NCBI GenBank assembly: GCA_025059075.1 | Contig: JANXDZ010000003.1 | Coordinates: 124,001 to 188,000 of the forward strand | Reading direction: 5' to 3' | From: Sulfolobales archaeon | Lineage (GTDB): Archaea; Thermoproteota; Thermoprotei_A; Sulfolobales; Desulfurococcaceae | DNA length: 64,000 bases | Shown: positions 16,298-25,466 of the stretch, piece after piece | How the letters are laid out: each line of letters starts with the position of its first letter | Position numbering within the stretch: the stretch's first letter is position 1 | Translations under genes and position numbers: made by a program | The notes under the pieces: generated by a model | Databases searched by the model: none | Seen by the model: only the letters and a program-made list of their open reading frames with translations | Told to the model about the DNA's origin: nothing

Positions 16298-16543
16298 TTG
16301 AAATACCACTTGGTGTGGTATTCATTTACTAATGAGGATTTGAGATGCTTAAGGGGGTCATTAGAATTGACTTCTCACATCACTAACTATATTGATTACC
16401 ATAATGGATATCGATCTAGGTTATCGTTATGGTCCATTGGAATATCCTTAGTATTTTTCAACATCCCTACATCAATACGTTTTCAGCAATCCTTAAAGAA
16501 AGCTTATTTAAACTTGCTTATCATTCAAGACATAAGTGATTGA
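16298..16543 (+). pseudogene. Possible remnant of a transposase C terminus
   Basis: An 81-codon frame without a good start or ribosome-binding site. Its middle, ITNYIDYHNGYRSRLSL, then SLVFFN, loosely follows the pattern F-I-(D/E)-Y-Y-N-x-x-R-P-H-x-S-L ... VFF seen at the end of IS481/IS3-type DDE transposases. The upstream catalytic part is absent. The match is weak and could be chance. Confidence 0.2.
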
Positions 16544-16568
16544 ATTGAGGATTTAATCGGGGATTTAA

Positions 16569-17480
16569 TTGAGGATTCTTATAACTGGTGGAGCTGGCTT
16601 CATTGGACACAACGTTGCATTGTACTTGAAGAATAGGGGTTTTGAAGTAGTAGTTATTGATAGCTTTGAGCACTCAAGTCCTTATGCACTAAGGAGGTTA
16701 AATACGTATGAAATACCGGTAATTAATAGTGATGCAAGAATCTTCAATAGCTACGAAGGCTTCGACATCGTTATCCACGCTGCTGCATACATTAGTGTTG
16801 AGGAGTCCATTAAAGACCCCGTTAAGTACTTTGAAAACAATGTAGTATCTACAGCTCGCGTAGGCTTTGAGTGTGCTAAAAGAAGAAGTAAGTTAATTTA
16901 TTTAAGCTCTGCAGCAGTCTATGGAGAACCCATCGAGATCCCCATAAGGGAGGATCATCCGCTAAACCCTAAATCCCCGTATGGCTTAAGTAAGTTAATG
17001 AGTGAACAAGTCTTAAAACAATACGCTGATCTATATGAACTTAAACACATTGTCTTAAGACTCTTCAATGTATATGGGCCAGGTCAAAACCCTGCTTATG
17101 CAGGCGTCATCAATTCCTTCATCAATAGACTTAAGGAAAACAAACCCCCCATTATATACGGCGATGGAACTCAGACTAGAGACTTCATATATGTAATTGA
17201 TGTTGCACGAGTAGTTGAAGTACTTATTGAAAGAGACTTATTTAATGGAGAAGTATACAATGTTGGTTCCGGCGAAGAGACGTCAATTAATGAGTTAGCT
17301 GAAAAACTAATGAATATACTTAATAAAAGAATTAAGCCAATTCATGCAGCAGAGAGACCAGGTGATATTAAGCGCAGCTCTGCAGATATATCAAAGCTAA
17401 AGAATGCCATAGGGTTTACGCCAACTTCATTGGAAAAAGGCTTAAGGGAGATGTTAGGAGCTTTAATTGAAGGAACTTAA
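16569..17480 (+). CDS. NAD-dependent nucleotide-sugar epimerase/dehydratase
   Basis: 303 residues of the extended SDR type. N-terminal ITGGAGFIG binds NAD; IHAAA and YLSSAAVYG (about 107-115) supply the active-site Ser; YGLSK (about 138-142) gives catalytic Tyr and Lys; LRLFNVYGPGQN and GDGTQTRDFIYVIDVA (about 188-203) are the sugar-nucleotide-binding segments. GalE or RmlB-like enzymes act on UDP- or dTDP-sugars; GalE-type 4-epimerase is likeliest. It may feed surface glycans built with the transferase at 8776. TTG start; no close operon partner. Confidence 0.88.
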   Translation: MRILITGGAGFIGHNVALYLKNRGFEVVVIDSFEHSSPYALRRLNTYEIPVINSDARIFNSYEGFDIVIHAAAYISVEESIKDPVKYFENNVVSTARVGFECAKRRSKLIYLSSAAVYGEPIEIPIREDHPLNPKSPYGLSKLMSEQVLKQYADLYELKHIVLRLFNVYGPGQNPAYAGVINSFINRLKENKPPIIYGDGTQTRDFIYVIDVARVVEVLIERDLFNGEVYNVGSGEETSINELAEKLMNILNKRIKPIHAAERPGDIKRSSADISKLKNAIGFTPTSLEKGLREMLGALIEGT

Positions 17481-17684
17481 CTATATGCAGCGCCGCCCGC
17501 TTCTGTACAGTACTGACTTAAACCCATAGGCATTCGCAAAGATCTATAAGAAACTTCGGATGAAAAACACGGCTGCTAAATCATTCTAGAGAGTAAAGAT
17601 CTGTTGAGCGAATGAAGTAGATATGTGGGGAAGTAATGCATTAGTTAACAGTCTAAGTTCTTCAAAATATTGATGGAAGACCTC

Positions 17685-18491
17685 CTAAGTCATTCCATTT
17701 ATTTTAACGAAATACGCCAGCCACTTCAACATATTTGCAGCCTTAATCGATGTTCCATGTACTTCAAGTACGTACGTACTGTTTTTATTGAAGTGTTTCA
17801 ATAGGGAGGACCAATCTATGCTACCGCTATATGGCGGTAAGTGCTGGTCCTTAGTTCCATCGTTGTCATGTAAGTGCACTATACCCATGTGATTCCTCAC
17901 GTAATTGTAGAACTCTAAGAGGTTGTAGCCATTGACATGTGCGTGACCTACGTCAAAGCATATTCTTGTATTCTCCAAGCTCTCAATTAATTCAATGAGG
18001 TCTTGCGGTAAGTTAGTAGTAATCCACTTCTTAGAGCTATTTTCAACAAAGATCCTTAGATTGAGGCCCTTCACATATGAATCTATTCTCTTAAATAGTC
18101 GTCTATTTAATTCAAACTGCTTTTGCAGCCAATCCAACAACTTCATGTCTAATGAGGCTCTAGTGTAGAATGAATGAATAACTACATACTCTAACCCAGC
18201 CTTACTCAGTGCCTCAAGCCAACTGGATGCTCTTTTAAAGGCTTCATATTCTCCAGGCACTTCACTGATAACGGTAGGTGCATGAGCTATCCTCATGGAT
18301 AGACTGTGTGTACTCAATAAATCACTTATGCCTCTAGAAGTCTTCATAAATTGATCTATGCTTACTCCATCTAAATGAATGTGGCTGAGCTCTATGTCTT
18401 TGAATAAACCTGTCCTAGCTAAAGCCATGATAGCTCTCTCTAAATCTAGATCGCTGTAAAGCATTGTTGAAACGGCGATCACGTTAGCCAC
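17685..18491 (-). CDS. Sugar phosphate isomerase/AP-endonuclease-2-like TIM barrel
   Basis: 268 residues. Conserved metal-site regions: FVENS (E about 149), ICFDVGHAHVNG (about 178-189; D and H ligands), GIVHLHDNDGTKDQHLPPYSGSID split over about 199-221, and LEVHG near the C terminus. These fit the xylose-isomerase-like TIM-barrel family (PF01261), which includes sugar isomerases, IolE-like enzymes and endonuclease IV. The lack of endonuclease IV's full nine-ligand set favours a small-molecule isomerase or epimerase. GTG start; a TATA-like element at 18512-18520 implies a leaderless mRNA. Confidence 0.8.
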   Translation of the reverse strand: MANVIAVSTMLYSDLDLERAIMALARTGLFKDIELSHIHLDGVSIDQFMKTSRGISDLLSTHSLSMRIAHAPTVISEVPGEYEAFKRASSWLEALSKAGLEYVVIHSFYTRASLDMKLLDWLQKQFELNRRLFKRIDSYVKGLNLRIFVENSSKKWITTNLPQDLIELIESLENTRICFDVGHAHVNGYNLLEFYNYVRNHMGIVHLHDNDGTKDQHLPPYSGSIDWSSLLKHFNKNSTYVLEVHGTSIKAANMLKWLAYFVKINGMT

Positions 18492-18627
18492 CGTGAATTA
18501 AAACACTCTTAGACAAAATTATAAGTGTTTGAGAGAGAAGATCGTTGAAATACATACGTATAGCTTGTAAAATCATTAAAATGCTGCAAGCAATTACTAT
18601 ACAATGTTGCTACTTAAGTCTCTACTA

Positions 18628-19155
18628 TTAGAAACTTTGTTTACAGAATTCATCTATGCACATTATTTCACTAAGATCCTTTCTAGGCTTAGGCCCCGGG
18701 CTTTCATCAGGATATCCTAGGGCTATGATAGCTATTGGTATGTAGTTTTCAGGTAGCTTAACTATTTTTTGTATTTCACTTATGTTTCTAAGACTTTGAA
18801 TCCACACAGTTCCAAGACCTAAGGCGTGGGCTGCAAGCATTATGTACATAGCTGCATTAGCGCAATCTACTTGAAATGAGTGTGGGGAAGCATCCTTATT
18901 ACATGCAACAACTATGTTTACTGGAGCTCCCTCAAGGGGGAACGCCCATGCATGTATTTTCGCAAGCATACTCCTAACATCCTTATTCAACACTACAATA
19001 AAAACCCATGGCTGTCTATTCCCAGCACTGGGGGCATAGCGAGCTACATCAAGAATACTATTGACTACCTCCAATGGAACTCCCTGGGGCTTAAACTTCC
19101 TTATGCTCCTCCTAGACTTTAAGAACTCTAGAAGCATGTTTAGAGAACTCAACAC
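18628..19155 (-). CDS. Nitroreductase-family flavoprotein
   Basis: 175 residues. RRSIRKF at the N terminus (FMN phosphate site), ARYAPSAGNRQPW (about 38-50) and the GLGTVWIQS loop (about 114-122) are typical of the nitroreductase fold, an FMN homodimer that uses NAD(P)H to reduce nitro compounds, quinones or others. Three cysteines close to the C terminus (residues about 166-172, CIDEFC) are unusual and may bind metal or form a disulfide. Start GTG 19155 or ATG 19137. TATA-like TTTTTATATTT at about 19185 on the complementary strand. Confidence 0.85.
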   Translation of the reverse strand: MLSSLNMLLEFLKSRRSIRKFKPQGVPLEVVNSILDVARYAPSAGNRQPWVFIVVLNKDVRSMLAKIHAWAFPLEGAPVNIVVACNKDASPHSFQVDCANAAMYIMLAAHALGLGTVWIQSLRNISEIQKIVKLPENYIPIAIIALGYPDESPGPKPRKDLSEIMCIDEFCKQSF

Positions 19156-19300
19156 TAATCCCCGCTGTAAATCGAGTTTTCTTAAATATAAAAACTTTAT
19201 AGTAAATACAAGGCACTTTTAATTAGAAAATTCATGGAGGATTAAAGTAATACAAATTTATATACCCCAGTGATACCAATTTTAATCAAGTCAGTAAAGG

Positions 19301-19405
19301 GTGAGTTCTATTACTGACGCAGAAGCATTATTCATAATAACACTGGTTTTAACGATTATTGCTCCATTTATAGCTCTCTACATTGCATTTAAAGTAATTA
19401 GGTAA
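19301..19405 (+). CDS. One-helix membrane microprotein, 34 aa
   Basis: GTG 19301 opens 34 codons: a short polar start (SSITDAEAL), one long hydrophobic helix (LFIITLVLTIIAPFIALYIAF) in two halves around a proline, and a basic end KVIR, the layout of a single-span membrane peptide with cytoplasmic C terminus. A TATA box ATTTATATAC lies at 19255-19264, giving a leader of about 17 bases. It sits alone between divergent genes. It could be a small subunit of a membrane complex; none is encoded next to it. Confidence 0.6.
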   Translation: MSSITDAEALFIITLVLTIIAPFIALYIAFKVIR

Positions 19406-19576
19406 ATGTTAAGGTTAAGAAGGAGAACTAGAGTTTTACACTCATAGATTGTAGAGAAGAGCTAACTCCAACTATAGAGATGTAGGTTAACCCTTGTCCT
19501 AAAGGGTGGAGGAGATGTTAGAAATGATAGAAATACTTATAGAGCTTCATAAAATATGAAGGCCGGGTGCTGAGCA

Positions 19577-20560
19577 GTGGATTCAAGTAACTTAGTTAAT
19601 AGAGCTAGAGCTGAATTACTCTTAGAAGTTGTTGAGGATTACTTCATTGAGCCTTCTATGACTGTATGTAAATTAGTTGAAAACATGGGCAATTCTGGAG
19701 GATTCATGGCTACACATGTATCTCTAGCTTCAGAGATTATAGCTGAAATGTGGAGAGCTAAGGGAGTTAAGAGAGTTCTTTCATTTACGGGAAACATAGT
19801 TTCAACCGGTTTACGTGGAGTAATAGCTCAATTAATTAGAGAGGGGTTTGCTAACATCGTGATCACTACATGTGGAGCAATAGATCATGATATTGCCAGG
19901 GGGGTAGGAGGTAAATATTATAACGGCAAATTCGATGTTGATGACGTATTCCTACGCGATATACACATCCATAGATTGGGCAACGTATTTATACCTATTG
20001 AAAGCTATGGAGCTGTTATTGAAGGCTTCGTTAAGAAGCTAATTAATGAGGCAGTTAGAGTAAAGAGAGAGTGGAGTAGTGTTGAACTACTTAAGTTAGC
20101 TGGAAGCTTAATTAATGATAGAGCTTCATTCCTCAGATCGGCTTATGAAAGGAATGTGCCAGTAGTGGTTCCAGGAATAGTTGATGGAGCTTTTGGATTC
20201 CACTTATTCATACAGTCTCAGTTAACGAAGTTTAAGTTAGACGTTCTTGAAGATGAAAAGGTCTTGGCGGACATAGTCTTTGGAGCAGAAAAACTTGGAG
20301 CACTAATAATTGGTGGAGGCATAAGCAAGCACCATACTATATGGTGGGCTCAATTCAAGGACGGACTGGACTACAGCGTTTACATAACAACTGCAGTAGA
20401 ATATGACGGCAGCCTTAGTGGAGCTCAGCCTAGGGAAGCTATATCGTGGAATAAGATAAAGCCGAGCGCTAGAAGCATCGTAGTCTATGGAGACGCCACC
20501 GTAGTGCTTCCATTAATAATCGCTAAAGCCATATGCGACCTCCATAACTCAAGGCATTGA
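19577..20560 (+). CDS. dys: Deoxyhypusine synthase
   Basis: 327 residues. NAD-binding MGNSGGFMATHVSLA near the N terminus, VITTCGAIDHDIAR (about 96-109), the conserved VPGIVDGAFG, and the catalytic-lysine motif GGGISKHH (about 258-265), followed by the acidic end region YGDATVVLP. The enzyme transfers an aminobutyl group from spermidine to a lysine of initiation factor aIF5A. In some archaea it uses other polyamines. GTG start. It is single in the window; the SpeD-family decarboxylase at 33217 would supply the polyamine side. Confidence 0.95.
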   Translation: MDSSNLVNRARAELLLEVVEDYFIEPSMTVCKLVENMGNSGGFMATHVSLASEIIAEMWRAKGVKRVLSFTGNIVSTGLRGVIAQLIREGFANIVITTCGAIDHDIARGVGGKYYNGKFDVDDVFLRDIHIHRLGNVFIPIESYGAVIEGFVKKLINEAVRVKREWSSVELLKLAGSLINDRASFLRSAYERNVPVVVPGIVDGAFGFHLFIQSQLTKFKLDVLEDEKVLADIVFGAEKLGALIIGGGISKHHTIWWAQFKDGLDYSVYITTAVEYDGSLSGAQPREAISWNKIKPSARSIVVYGDATVVLPLIIAKAICDLHNSRH

Positions 20561-20673
20561 AGACCTCTACTCGTGAATAAGTGTAAATAGAGAGCTGTAT
20601 ACAGCAGTCATTGGTATAAAGCATAAAATAATTAAAATGAATATCTCTATAGACAAACACTTGGAGAGATTAA

Positions 20674-21825
20674 TTGGATGCAATAGTCCTAATGGCTTTG
20701 ACATATGTTATTGGAAGAGCTATAGCTCTTCCACTGGAGAAAAAAGGCTTTAGCCAGATAGTTAGCTTTATAGCAGTAGGACTTATTGCATCATATGTCT
20801 TAGGAATAGACGCGTATTACACTGAATTAAAATCTATAGCTATGTTTTCAGCAGCTGTACTAATGTTCTATGTCGGGCTTTCAGCAGACATAGAGTCTGT
20901 AAAAGGAGCATCGCCAGTAATTATTGGAGTAGCTGGAGTCGTAACTACATTTACGTTAACTTACTTAGCCCTTACTACATTGGGTTTAAGCTTCACTAGA
21001 GCAATAGTGCTTTCAATATCTATTTCAAATACTGCTACTGAAGTAGTTGGAGCACTATTGCTTAGCCTAAGTGAAGGAGATGTTAGAGCTATAGCTAGCA
21101 GCGCTAGCTTTATAGATGACATAATTGTAGCAATAGCTATTGCAACAATAGCATCTGGAGAAATAGCTCCTCCATCAATTGTTGCAAAGTCTATTCCAGC
21201 AACAGCCCTAATAGCTATCTCTATGCTAATGCCTAAGGAATTATTGAAGAAATACAAGGGCGTGGCTAAAGTTGTTTTTAGAAGCTATAGGAACTTCGTA
21301 ATTACATCGATGAGCGCGCTATTCTCACTAACTATAGCATCCTACGTCGCAGGCCTAGGGCCACTCATTGGTGCATACTTAGCTGGCCTAGTCATTAATG
21401 GATTCAAAGAACATAGAGATCCAATGATAAGAGCAAGTGTATCTGTAGGAAAATTCCTTGAAGACTTAAATGTATTCCTAGATACAACTCTAGTCCCACT
21501 CTTCTTTAGCTACGCTGGCCTTACTGCATCAGTAATGCATTTCGATGCATTACTATTCCTCACTCTATTGACCACTGGACTTATTGGCAAAATAATTGGG
21601 TGTGGAATGCCTTCAGCTATTCTACTAAAGAATTTAGTTAAGGGACTTAAAGTTGGGACAATAATGGTTGCTAGAGGTTCTTTAGATGCTGTACTACTGA
21701 GCTCAAGCCTTAGCTTAGGGCTGATATACTTAAGTGATTACTCTACAGCTATAGCTGCAATACTTGCAACAATGTTTTTTACACCACTGGCTCTATCAAT
21801 GATTGGCAAGCAATATGGATTATGA
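20674..21825 (+). CDS. Monovalent cation/proton antiporter, CPA2 (Kef/NapA-like)
   Basis: 383 residues with about 11-12 membrane helices and no large soluble domain. Helix 5 area reads FIDDIIVAIAIA (about 149-160), the paired-aspartate motif of CPA2 antiporters at the ion-binding site. SNTATEVVGALLL is the unwound helix-4 crossing segment. It would exchange Na+ or K+ for H+ across the membrane. TTG 20674 has GGAGAG at 20663-20668. The 3' end overlaps the convergent radical-SAM gene by six bases. Confidence 0.88.
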   Translation: MDAIVLMALTYVIGRAIALPLEKKGFSQIVSFIAVGLIASYVLGIDAYYTELKSIAMFSAAVLMFYVGLSADIESVKGASPVIIGVAGVVTTFTLTYLALTTLGLSFTRAIVLSISISNTATEVVGALLLSLSEGDVRAIASSASFIDDIIVAIAIATIASGEIAPPSIVAKSIPATALIAISMLMPKELLKKYKGVAKVVFRSYRNFVITSMSALFSLTIASYVAGLGPLIGAYLAGLVINGFKEHRDPMIRASVSVGKFLEDLNVFLDTTLVPLFFSYAGLTASVMHFDALLFLTLLTTGLIGKIIGCGMPSAILLKNLVKGLKVGTIMVARGSLDAVLLSSSLSLGLIYLSDYSTAIAAILATMFFTPLALSMIGKQYGL

Positions 21826-22791
21826 CGTGATCCCTCTATAGAATACCTTCCCCCTCCAAACAACTTCTTCCACAATGCCGCGGTTCATTAATGACTCTAT
21901 TGCCCTCCACAGATCGCTGTACGGTATTCTAAAGCTACGCCTTAGCTCAGTTATAGTCATGGGCTTCCTGAGGAGTAGGCTATATAGATCAGTAGTGCTA
22001 GGTACTACTACTTCACTGTAGTGGAATTGGGGTTTCTCTAAGAGAAGCAGTGGCTCAATTCCTTGTTCAGTAAGACTCTCAGCAACTCTTCTTAATACAG
22101 CTTCTGGAGCAGGCCTTATGCCGTTTAACCTTGGGGGTCTGTCAATAGCTTTAACTACTGCTTTCCGAACTCCAGCCTTACTATAACTAATAGCTATTAG
22201 TTCAAGGGATTCCTGGCTCCAATTTAAGGGGAGTTCTCCACTGCTGACTAAGCTTAGTTCTGCAATAACTCTCTCCCCCTCATTTAAGTTCTTTAAGTAA
22301 TTGATAAGAGTGCTTAGCTTAAGCCCATGGTGTGGCTCATTTACAGCTGCATAGTCTTCGCTAGAGCCAGCGTCAAATACTACATAAGCTCTATCTATGT
22401 TAGTTAAGTTAAGCCGCTTATTGACTACAGCATAAGTCTGAAGAGTAGTCTTTATCCAGAGCTCGGCGTCAAGCTTCCTTATCTTTAGTGTTTTAGCTAA
22501 AGAATTAACTATTTCCGGGAAGAATTCATTTAATAGCGGATCCCCCATGCCGTTTATGAGCACTGCTCTCACTCCTCCTCCAACGTTATCCATTAATTGC
22601 TCGAAGTCCTTGAGAACTTTATCTGGATTCACTAAGCGCTTAATGCTAATGGCTTTAGCCCCCACTCCCTTAATTGGACAATATACGCAATTGTATGGAC
22701 ATGCCTTAGGGGGTCCAACTAAATCCACGATCGTTATGTATCCATTGGCGCGCCTACTTGGATATGGACCTACTGCGTGCTTAACCTCCAT
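21820..22791 (-). CDS. Radical SAM protein with C-terminal winged helix
   Basis: 323 residues. CPYNCVYC (C31, C35, C38) is the CxxxCxxC motif that binds the SAM-coordinating 4Fe-4S cluster, followed by GMGDPLLN, a typical SAM-ribose/strand segment. The last 65 residues (about 258-323) look like a winged helix (TITELRRSFRIPYSDLWRAI). Related archaeal proteins have been linked to wyosine and RNA modification or to unknown roles. It lies four bases downstream of an RNA m5C methyltransferase gene, so an RNA-modification function is plausible. Substrate not determined. Confidence 0.82.
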   Translation of the reverse strand: MEVKHAVGPYPSRRANGYITIVDLVGPPKACPYNCVYCPIKGVGAKAISIKRLVNPDKVLKDFEQLMDNVGGGVRAVLINGMGDPLLNEFFPEIVNSLAKTLKIRKLDAELWIKTTLQTYAVVNKRLNLTNIDRAYVVFDAGSSEDYAAVNEPHHGLKLSTLINYLKNLNEGERVIAELSLVSSGELPLNWSQESLELIAISYSKAGVRKAVVKAIDRPPRLNGIRPAPEAVLRRVAESLTEQGIEPLLLLEKPQFHYSEVVVPSTTDLYSLLLRKPMTITELRRSFRIPYSDLWRAIESLMNRGIVEEVVWRGKVFYRGITS

Positions 22792-22794
22792 CTC

Positions 22795-24042
22795 TTATCC
22801 CAATGGCCTTTTAACTGGCTTTAGGATGGCTATGTAGAATGCTTGACTCAAGTCCCTGTGTGGATAAGTTCTATAGCTATTGCTTGAAATGCTGAAGCCT
22901 CTATAAGCTGTTCTAAGTGGTAGATTCTCTAGCTTAATTAATTCAACTAAGCCTTCTTCAACTAACTTCTCTACAATTAACTCTCCTTCTGCTGGATGGA
23001 GGCTGCAAACGGAGTAAACTATTAAATCAGCGTACTTAATCATGTTCTTAAGAATTTTCAACTGTATTTCACTATAGTAATTTAATTTCTCCTCCCTACT
23101 AATGGAGATCTTTACTGCTGGATCGCTGGATATAGCCCCGCTTCCACTGCATGGAGCATCAATTAAAGCTAAATCCGCTTTCATAGAGAACGATGCTTTA
23201 GAGCTATCAGTATTTACTATTAGAGTCTTTACAGCAGGAGCTTTAGTAAATTCTAATAACTTATAGATGTTAAGAATTCTCTTTCTAGATACATCGCATG
23301 CTACTGCCCTCCTTAAGTAACTGAAGGAAGTTATGTTGCATAACTTTACTCCAGGAGCACTGCATGCATCAATTAACTCCACGGGCTTTAGTGACTTAAC
23401 TACTTCTACAACCCATGCACTAGCAATATCTTGAGGGATCACTATTTTCTTTAAAAAACACTTCGACCACCCTGCTTTAAACCACTTTGGGGACTTCACT
23501 AACAGCATGTAGTTCAAATGCCTCGAGATCTCTATTTTAACGCCCTCATCCTCAAGGCATGCCAATGCATCCTCTACTGTAGCTCTAGCTAAGTTCACTC
23601 TAAGCCACACTCTCCTGTCATTAAGGGACTTTAGATACTCCTCTACTTCACTAACATTCATATAATTCAATAACTCTCTAACTACATACTCTGGATACGA
23701 GTACTTTAAGCCCATCTTCTTTACAGTGCTTAAATCAGATGCTTCATCATTAATTACATCAATAAGTCTTCTAACACTAAACCCTAAGTCCCTGAAGAAT
23801 GCTATAGCGCCACTGCGCTTACCTCCATAATTCTTCTTTCGAGCCAGCCACTTCAATGAGTGGTAGTAGAGTACTGTATAGTAGCCTATGCGGTATAGGG
23901 ATTCAGTAAGCCATTTTGAAACTCCATAACGGCTTAAAGTGATCTTATAGGCTCTATCATAACTCACGTGAGTAGACTCTATTAGTGCTAGAAGCCTATT
24001 AAGAAAGAACTCCACTTGACTTAATGAAGGAGTAGTCTCCAA
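22795..24042 (-). CDS. NOP2/RsmB-family tRNA/rRNA 5-methylcytosine methyltransferase
   Basis: 415 residues. The N-terminal half (about 1-205) is an RNA-binding region, with a PUA/NusB-like character. The catalytic domain has DACSAPGVKL (about 221-230), motif IV DAPCSGSG (about 293-300) and motif VI VYSVCSLHPAEGE (about 346-358), i.e. the two cysteines that release and attack cytosine C6. Target RNA cannot be told. TTG start with GAGGT about eight bases upstream. It forms an operon with the radical-SAM gene four bases downstream. Confidence 0.87.
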   Translation of the reverse strand: METTPSLSQVEFFLNRLLALIESTHVSYDRAYKITLSRYGVSKWLTESLYRIGYYTVLYYHSLKWLARKKNYGGKRSGAIAFFRDLGFSVRRLIDVINDEASDLSTVKKMGLKYSYPEYVVRELLNYMNVSEVEEYLKSLNDRRVWLRVNLARATVEDALACLEDEGVKIEISRHLNYMLLVKSPKWFKAGWSKCFLKKIVIPQDIASAWVVEVVKSLKPVELIDACSAPGVKLCNITSFSYLRRAVACDVSRKRILNIYKLLEFTKAPAVKTLIVNTDSSKASFSMKADLALIDAPCSGSGAISSDPAVKISISREEKLNYYSEIQLKILKNMIKYADLIVYSVCSLHPAEGELIVEKLVEEGLVELIKLENLPLRTAYRGFSISSNSYRTYPHRDLSQAFYIAILKPVKRPLG

Positions 24043-24263
24043 TAAACACTACCTCTCAATCCCCTAAGGTTTTTACAGAAGTAATTCTCTAAATATATGA
24101 GGTTCCGCACTTTGATTAAGCACTTCACTGCAACCACTGCTTCAATACTAGAACTCATATAGCTAAGGCTTCTTAACTATTCATGGAGGCTCACTAAGTG
24201 TGGGAAATTACTAAGCGCTTTTAAAACACCCCTAAGCTACTTCATATAAAGAGGTGTATTAAA

Positions 24264-24509
24264 CTGAGTCTAGAGGAACACTTCGTAGGTCGTAAGAAGG
24301 GTCTACCAATATACCTCCCAGTATTTGCACTTAAGGAGCCAGTGGAGTGTGCATGTAGCTTCTTTGAATTAATAGAGGGCGAGGATGAGAGTGGGGGCAA
24401 ATACTATGTTGGGCGTTGCACTGTGCAAGCTAGATACTTAACTAAGAGCCAGGTAGCTAAATGCATTAAGTACTGGAGTAAGTGCCCCTTCCTTATAATT
24501 AAGTCATGA
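24264..24509 (+). CDS. Cysteine-rich 81-aa protein, probably CTG start
   Basis: An open frame of 82 codons not opened by ATG, GTG or TTG. GAGGTG at 24251-24256 is seven bases before CTG 24264, the natural start. The reading is protein-like: FVGRKKGLPIYLPVFALKE, then CAC (residues about 32-34), GRCTV, KCIKYWSKCPFLIIKS. Five cysteines in CxC, C, C-x6-C order could bind zinc or Fe-S. TATA-like TCATATAAA at 24242-24250. It ends 10 bases from the convergent HhH glycosylase gene. No family recognised. Confidence 0.55.
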   Translation: MSLEEHFVGRKKGLPIYLPVFALKEPVECACSFFELIEGEDESGGKYYVGRCTVQARYLTKSQVAKCIKYWSKCPFLIIKS

Positions 24510-24519
24510 AACCTGTAAC

Positions 24520-25404
24520 TTACTTTACGAAGCTCCTTCTATACCAAGATCCTTGGATTAAGTTAGTCTTAGAGTTTAAATACGCTATAGTCTGAATCCA
24601 CCCACTGAGCCTGCCGAAGGAATTCATGCTAAACCACGTCAGACACCTACTCCTCCTAGGACACTTCCAACAGTAGTAGTTAGAGCATAAGTCCTTTCTT
24701 GGCTCAACGTATTCCTTTAACCCAAGGAATTCTTTGGCAAACGACCTATAGTGTCTATCAACTGGCGTAAATATGGGGAGCTTAGTTGAAAACAATAAGT
24801 ATGCATCAACAGTCTTTACGCCAATGAATGGATATCTAAGCAGCCTCCTTCTAAGATTAATTAATTCACTTAAGTCATTGCTCACCTCAACGATGGCTTC
24901 CAGGATGTCGGTGTTTTTCAATAAATAGCTGAGCTGCCTTACTTGAAAGCTAGTGCTAACGTTAGTTAAGTCGACTTCCCCTATGGAATCTAGGTTGACT
25001 GAAGCTATTGCTCTAACCCATTTAACTGTATTAGAGTAATAATTTGTTGCTCTAGATAGAAAGCACGCTGTGAACACCAGCCATCTATCCATAGTTGATA
25101 TTGAGAGCCTGATCTTTCTAAAGCTCCACGCAAGTTCTTCAATTAAGTTCTTAAATGAGTAACTTACATCATTTAAGTAATTCAATGGATCATACCACAA
25201 CCCCAGGACTTCATTGATGAACTCCTCGTTACTGCATCCACTAACTATAATGCTTGACTCAATTCTTTGGACTTCCATGCCCTTACAGTACCCATAGTCT
25301 TTAATCAACACCCCCCTTCTTTCGCTAAACAATGGATATGTAAATGAGGGGAGGAGTGTAAGCATTAGATCGTATGGCTTATTGAGGGAGTACTTGAATT
25401 TCAA
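24520..25404 (-). CDS. HhH-GPD DNA glycosylase with Fe-S cluster
   Basis: 294 residues. Helix-hairpin-helix PFIGVKTVDAYLLF (about 192-205) followed by the catalytic-aspartate motif TPVDRHYRSF (D216), and a four-cysteine cluster C240-x4-C245-x2-C248-x5-C254, close to the EndoIII/MutY 4Fe-4S loop. K197 in the hairpin could be the lyase lysine of OGG or EndoIII-type enzymes, making it bifunctional. It would excise oxidised or alkylated bases. The 180-residue N-terminal region is long for EndoIII and resembles OGG1-like proteins. ATG 25404. Confidence 0.82.
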   Translation of the reverse strand: MKFKYSLNKPYDLMLTLLPSFTYPLFSERRGVLIKDYGYCKGMEVQRIESSIIVSGCSNEEFINEVLGLWYDPLNYLNDVSYSFKNLIEELAWSFRKIRLSISTMDRWLVFTACFLSRATNYYSNTVKWVRAIASVNLDSIGEVDLTNVSTSFQVRQLSYLLKNTDILEAIVEVSNDLSELINLRRRLLRYPFIGVKTVDAYLLFSTKLPIFTPVDRHYRSFAKEFLGLKEYVEPRKDLCSNYYCWKCPRRSRCLTWFSMNSFGRLSGWIQTIAYLNSKTNLIQGSWYRRSFVK

Positions 25405-25466
25405 TCAATGCTCCCCGGCACACTATTGTTAGTAGTCCTTATTAACTACGTTGTTAAGCCTTCAAT

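Larger units (their letters stand above)
15544..16568. other. Gene-poor region of about 1 kb after the SDR gene
   Basis: No full-length gene. It holds a short 39-codon frame with its own TATA box (15894-16013), a 25-codon frame near 16052-16130, and a possible transposase remnant (16298-16543), listed separately where supported. Near 16540-16575 the motif (G)AGGATTTAAT/GGGGATTTAAT/GAGGATTC is repeated three times ahead of the epimerase start. The stretch looks like an eroded insertion area. Confidence 0.45.
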
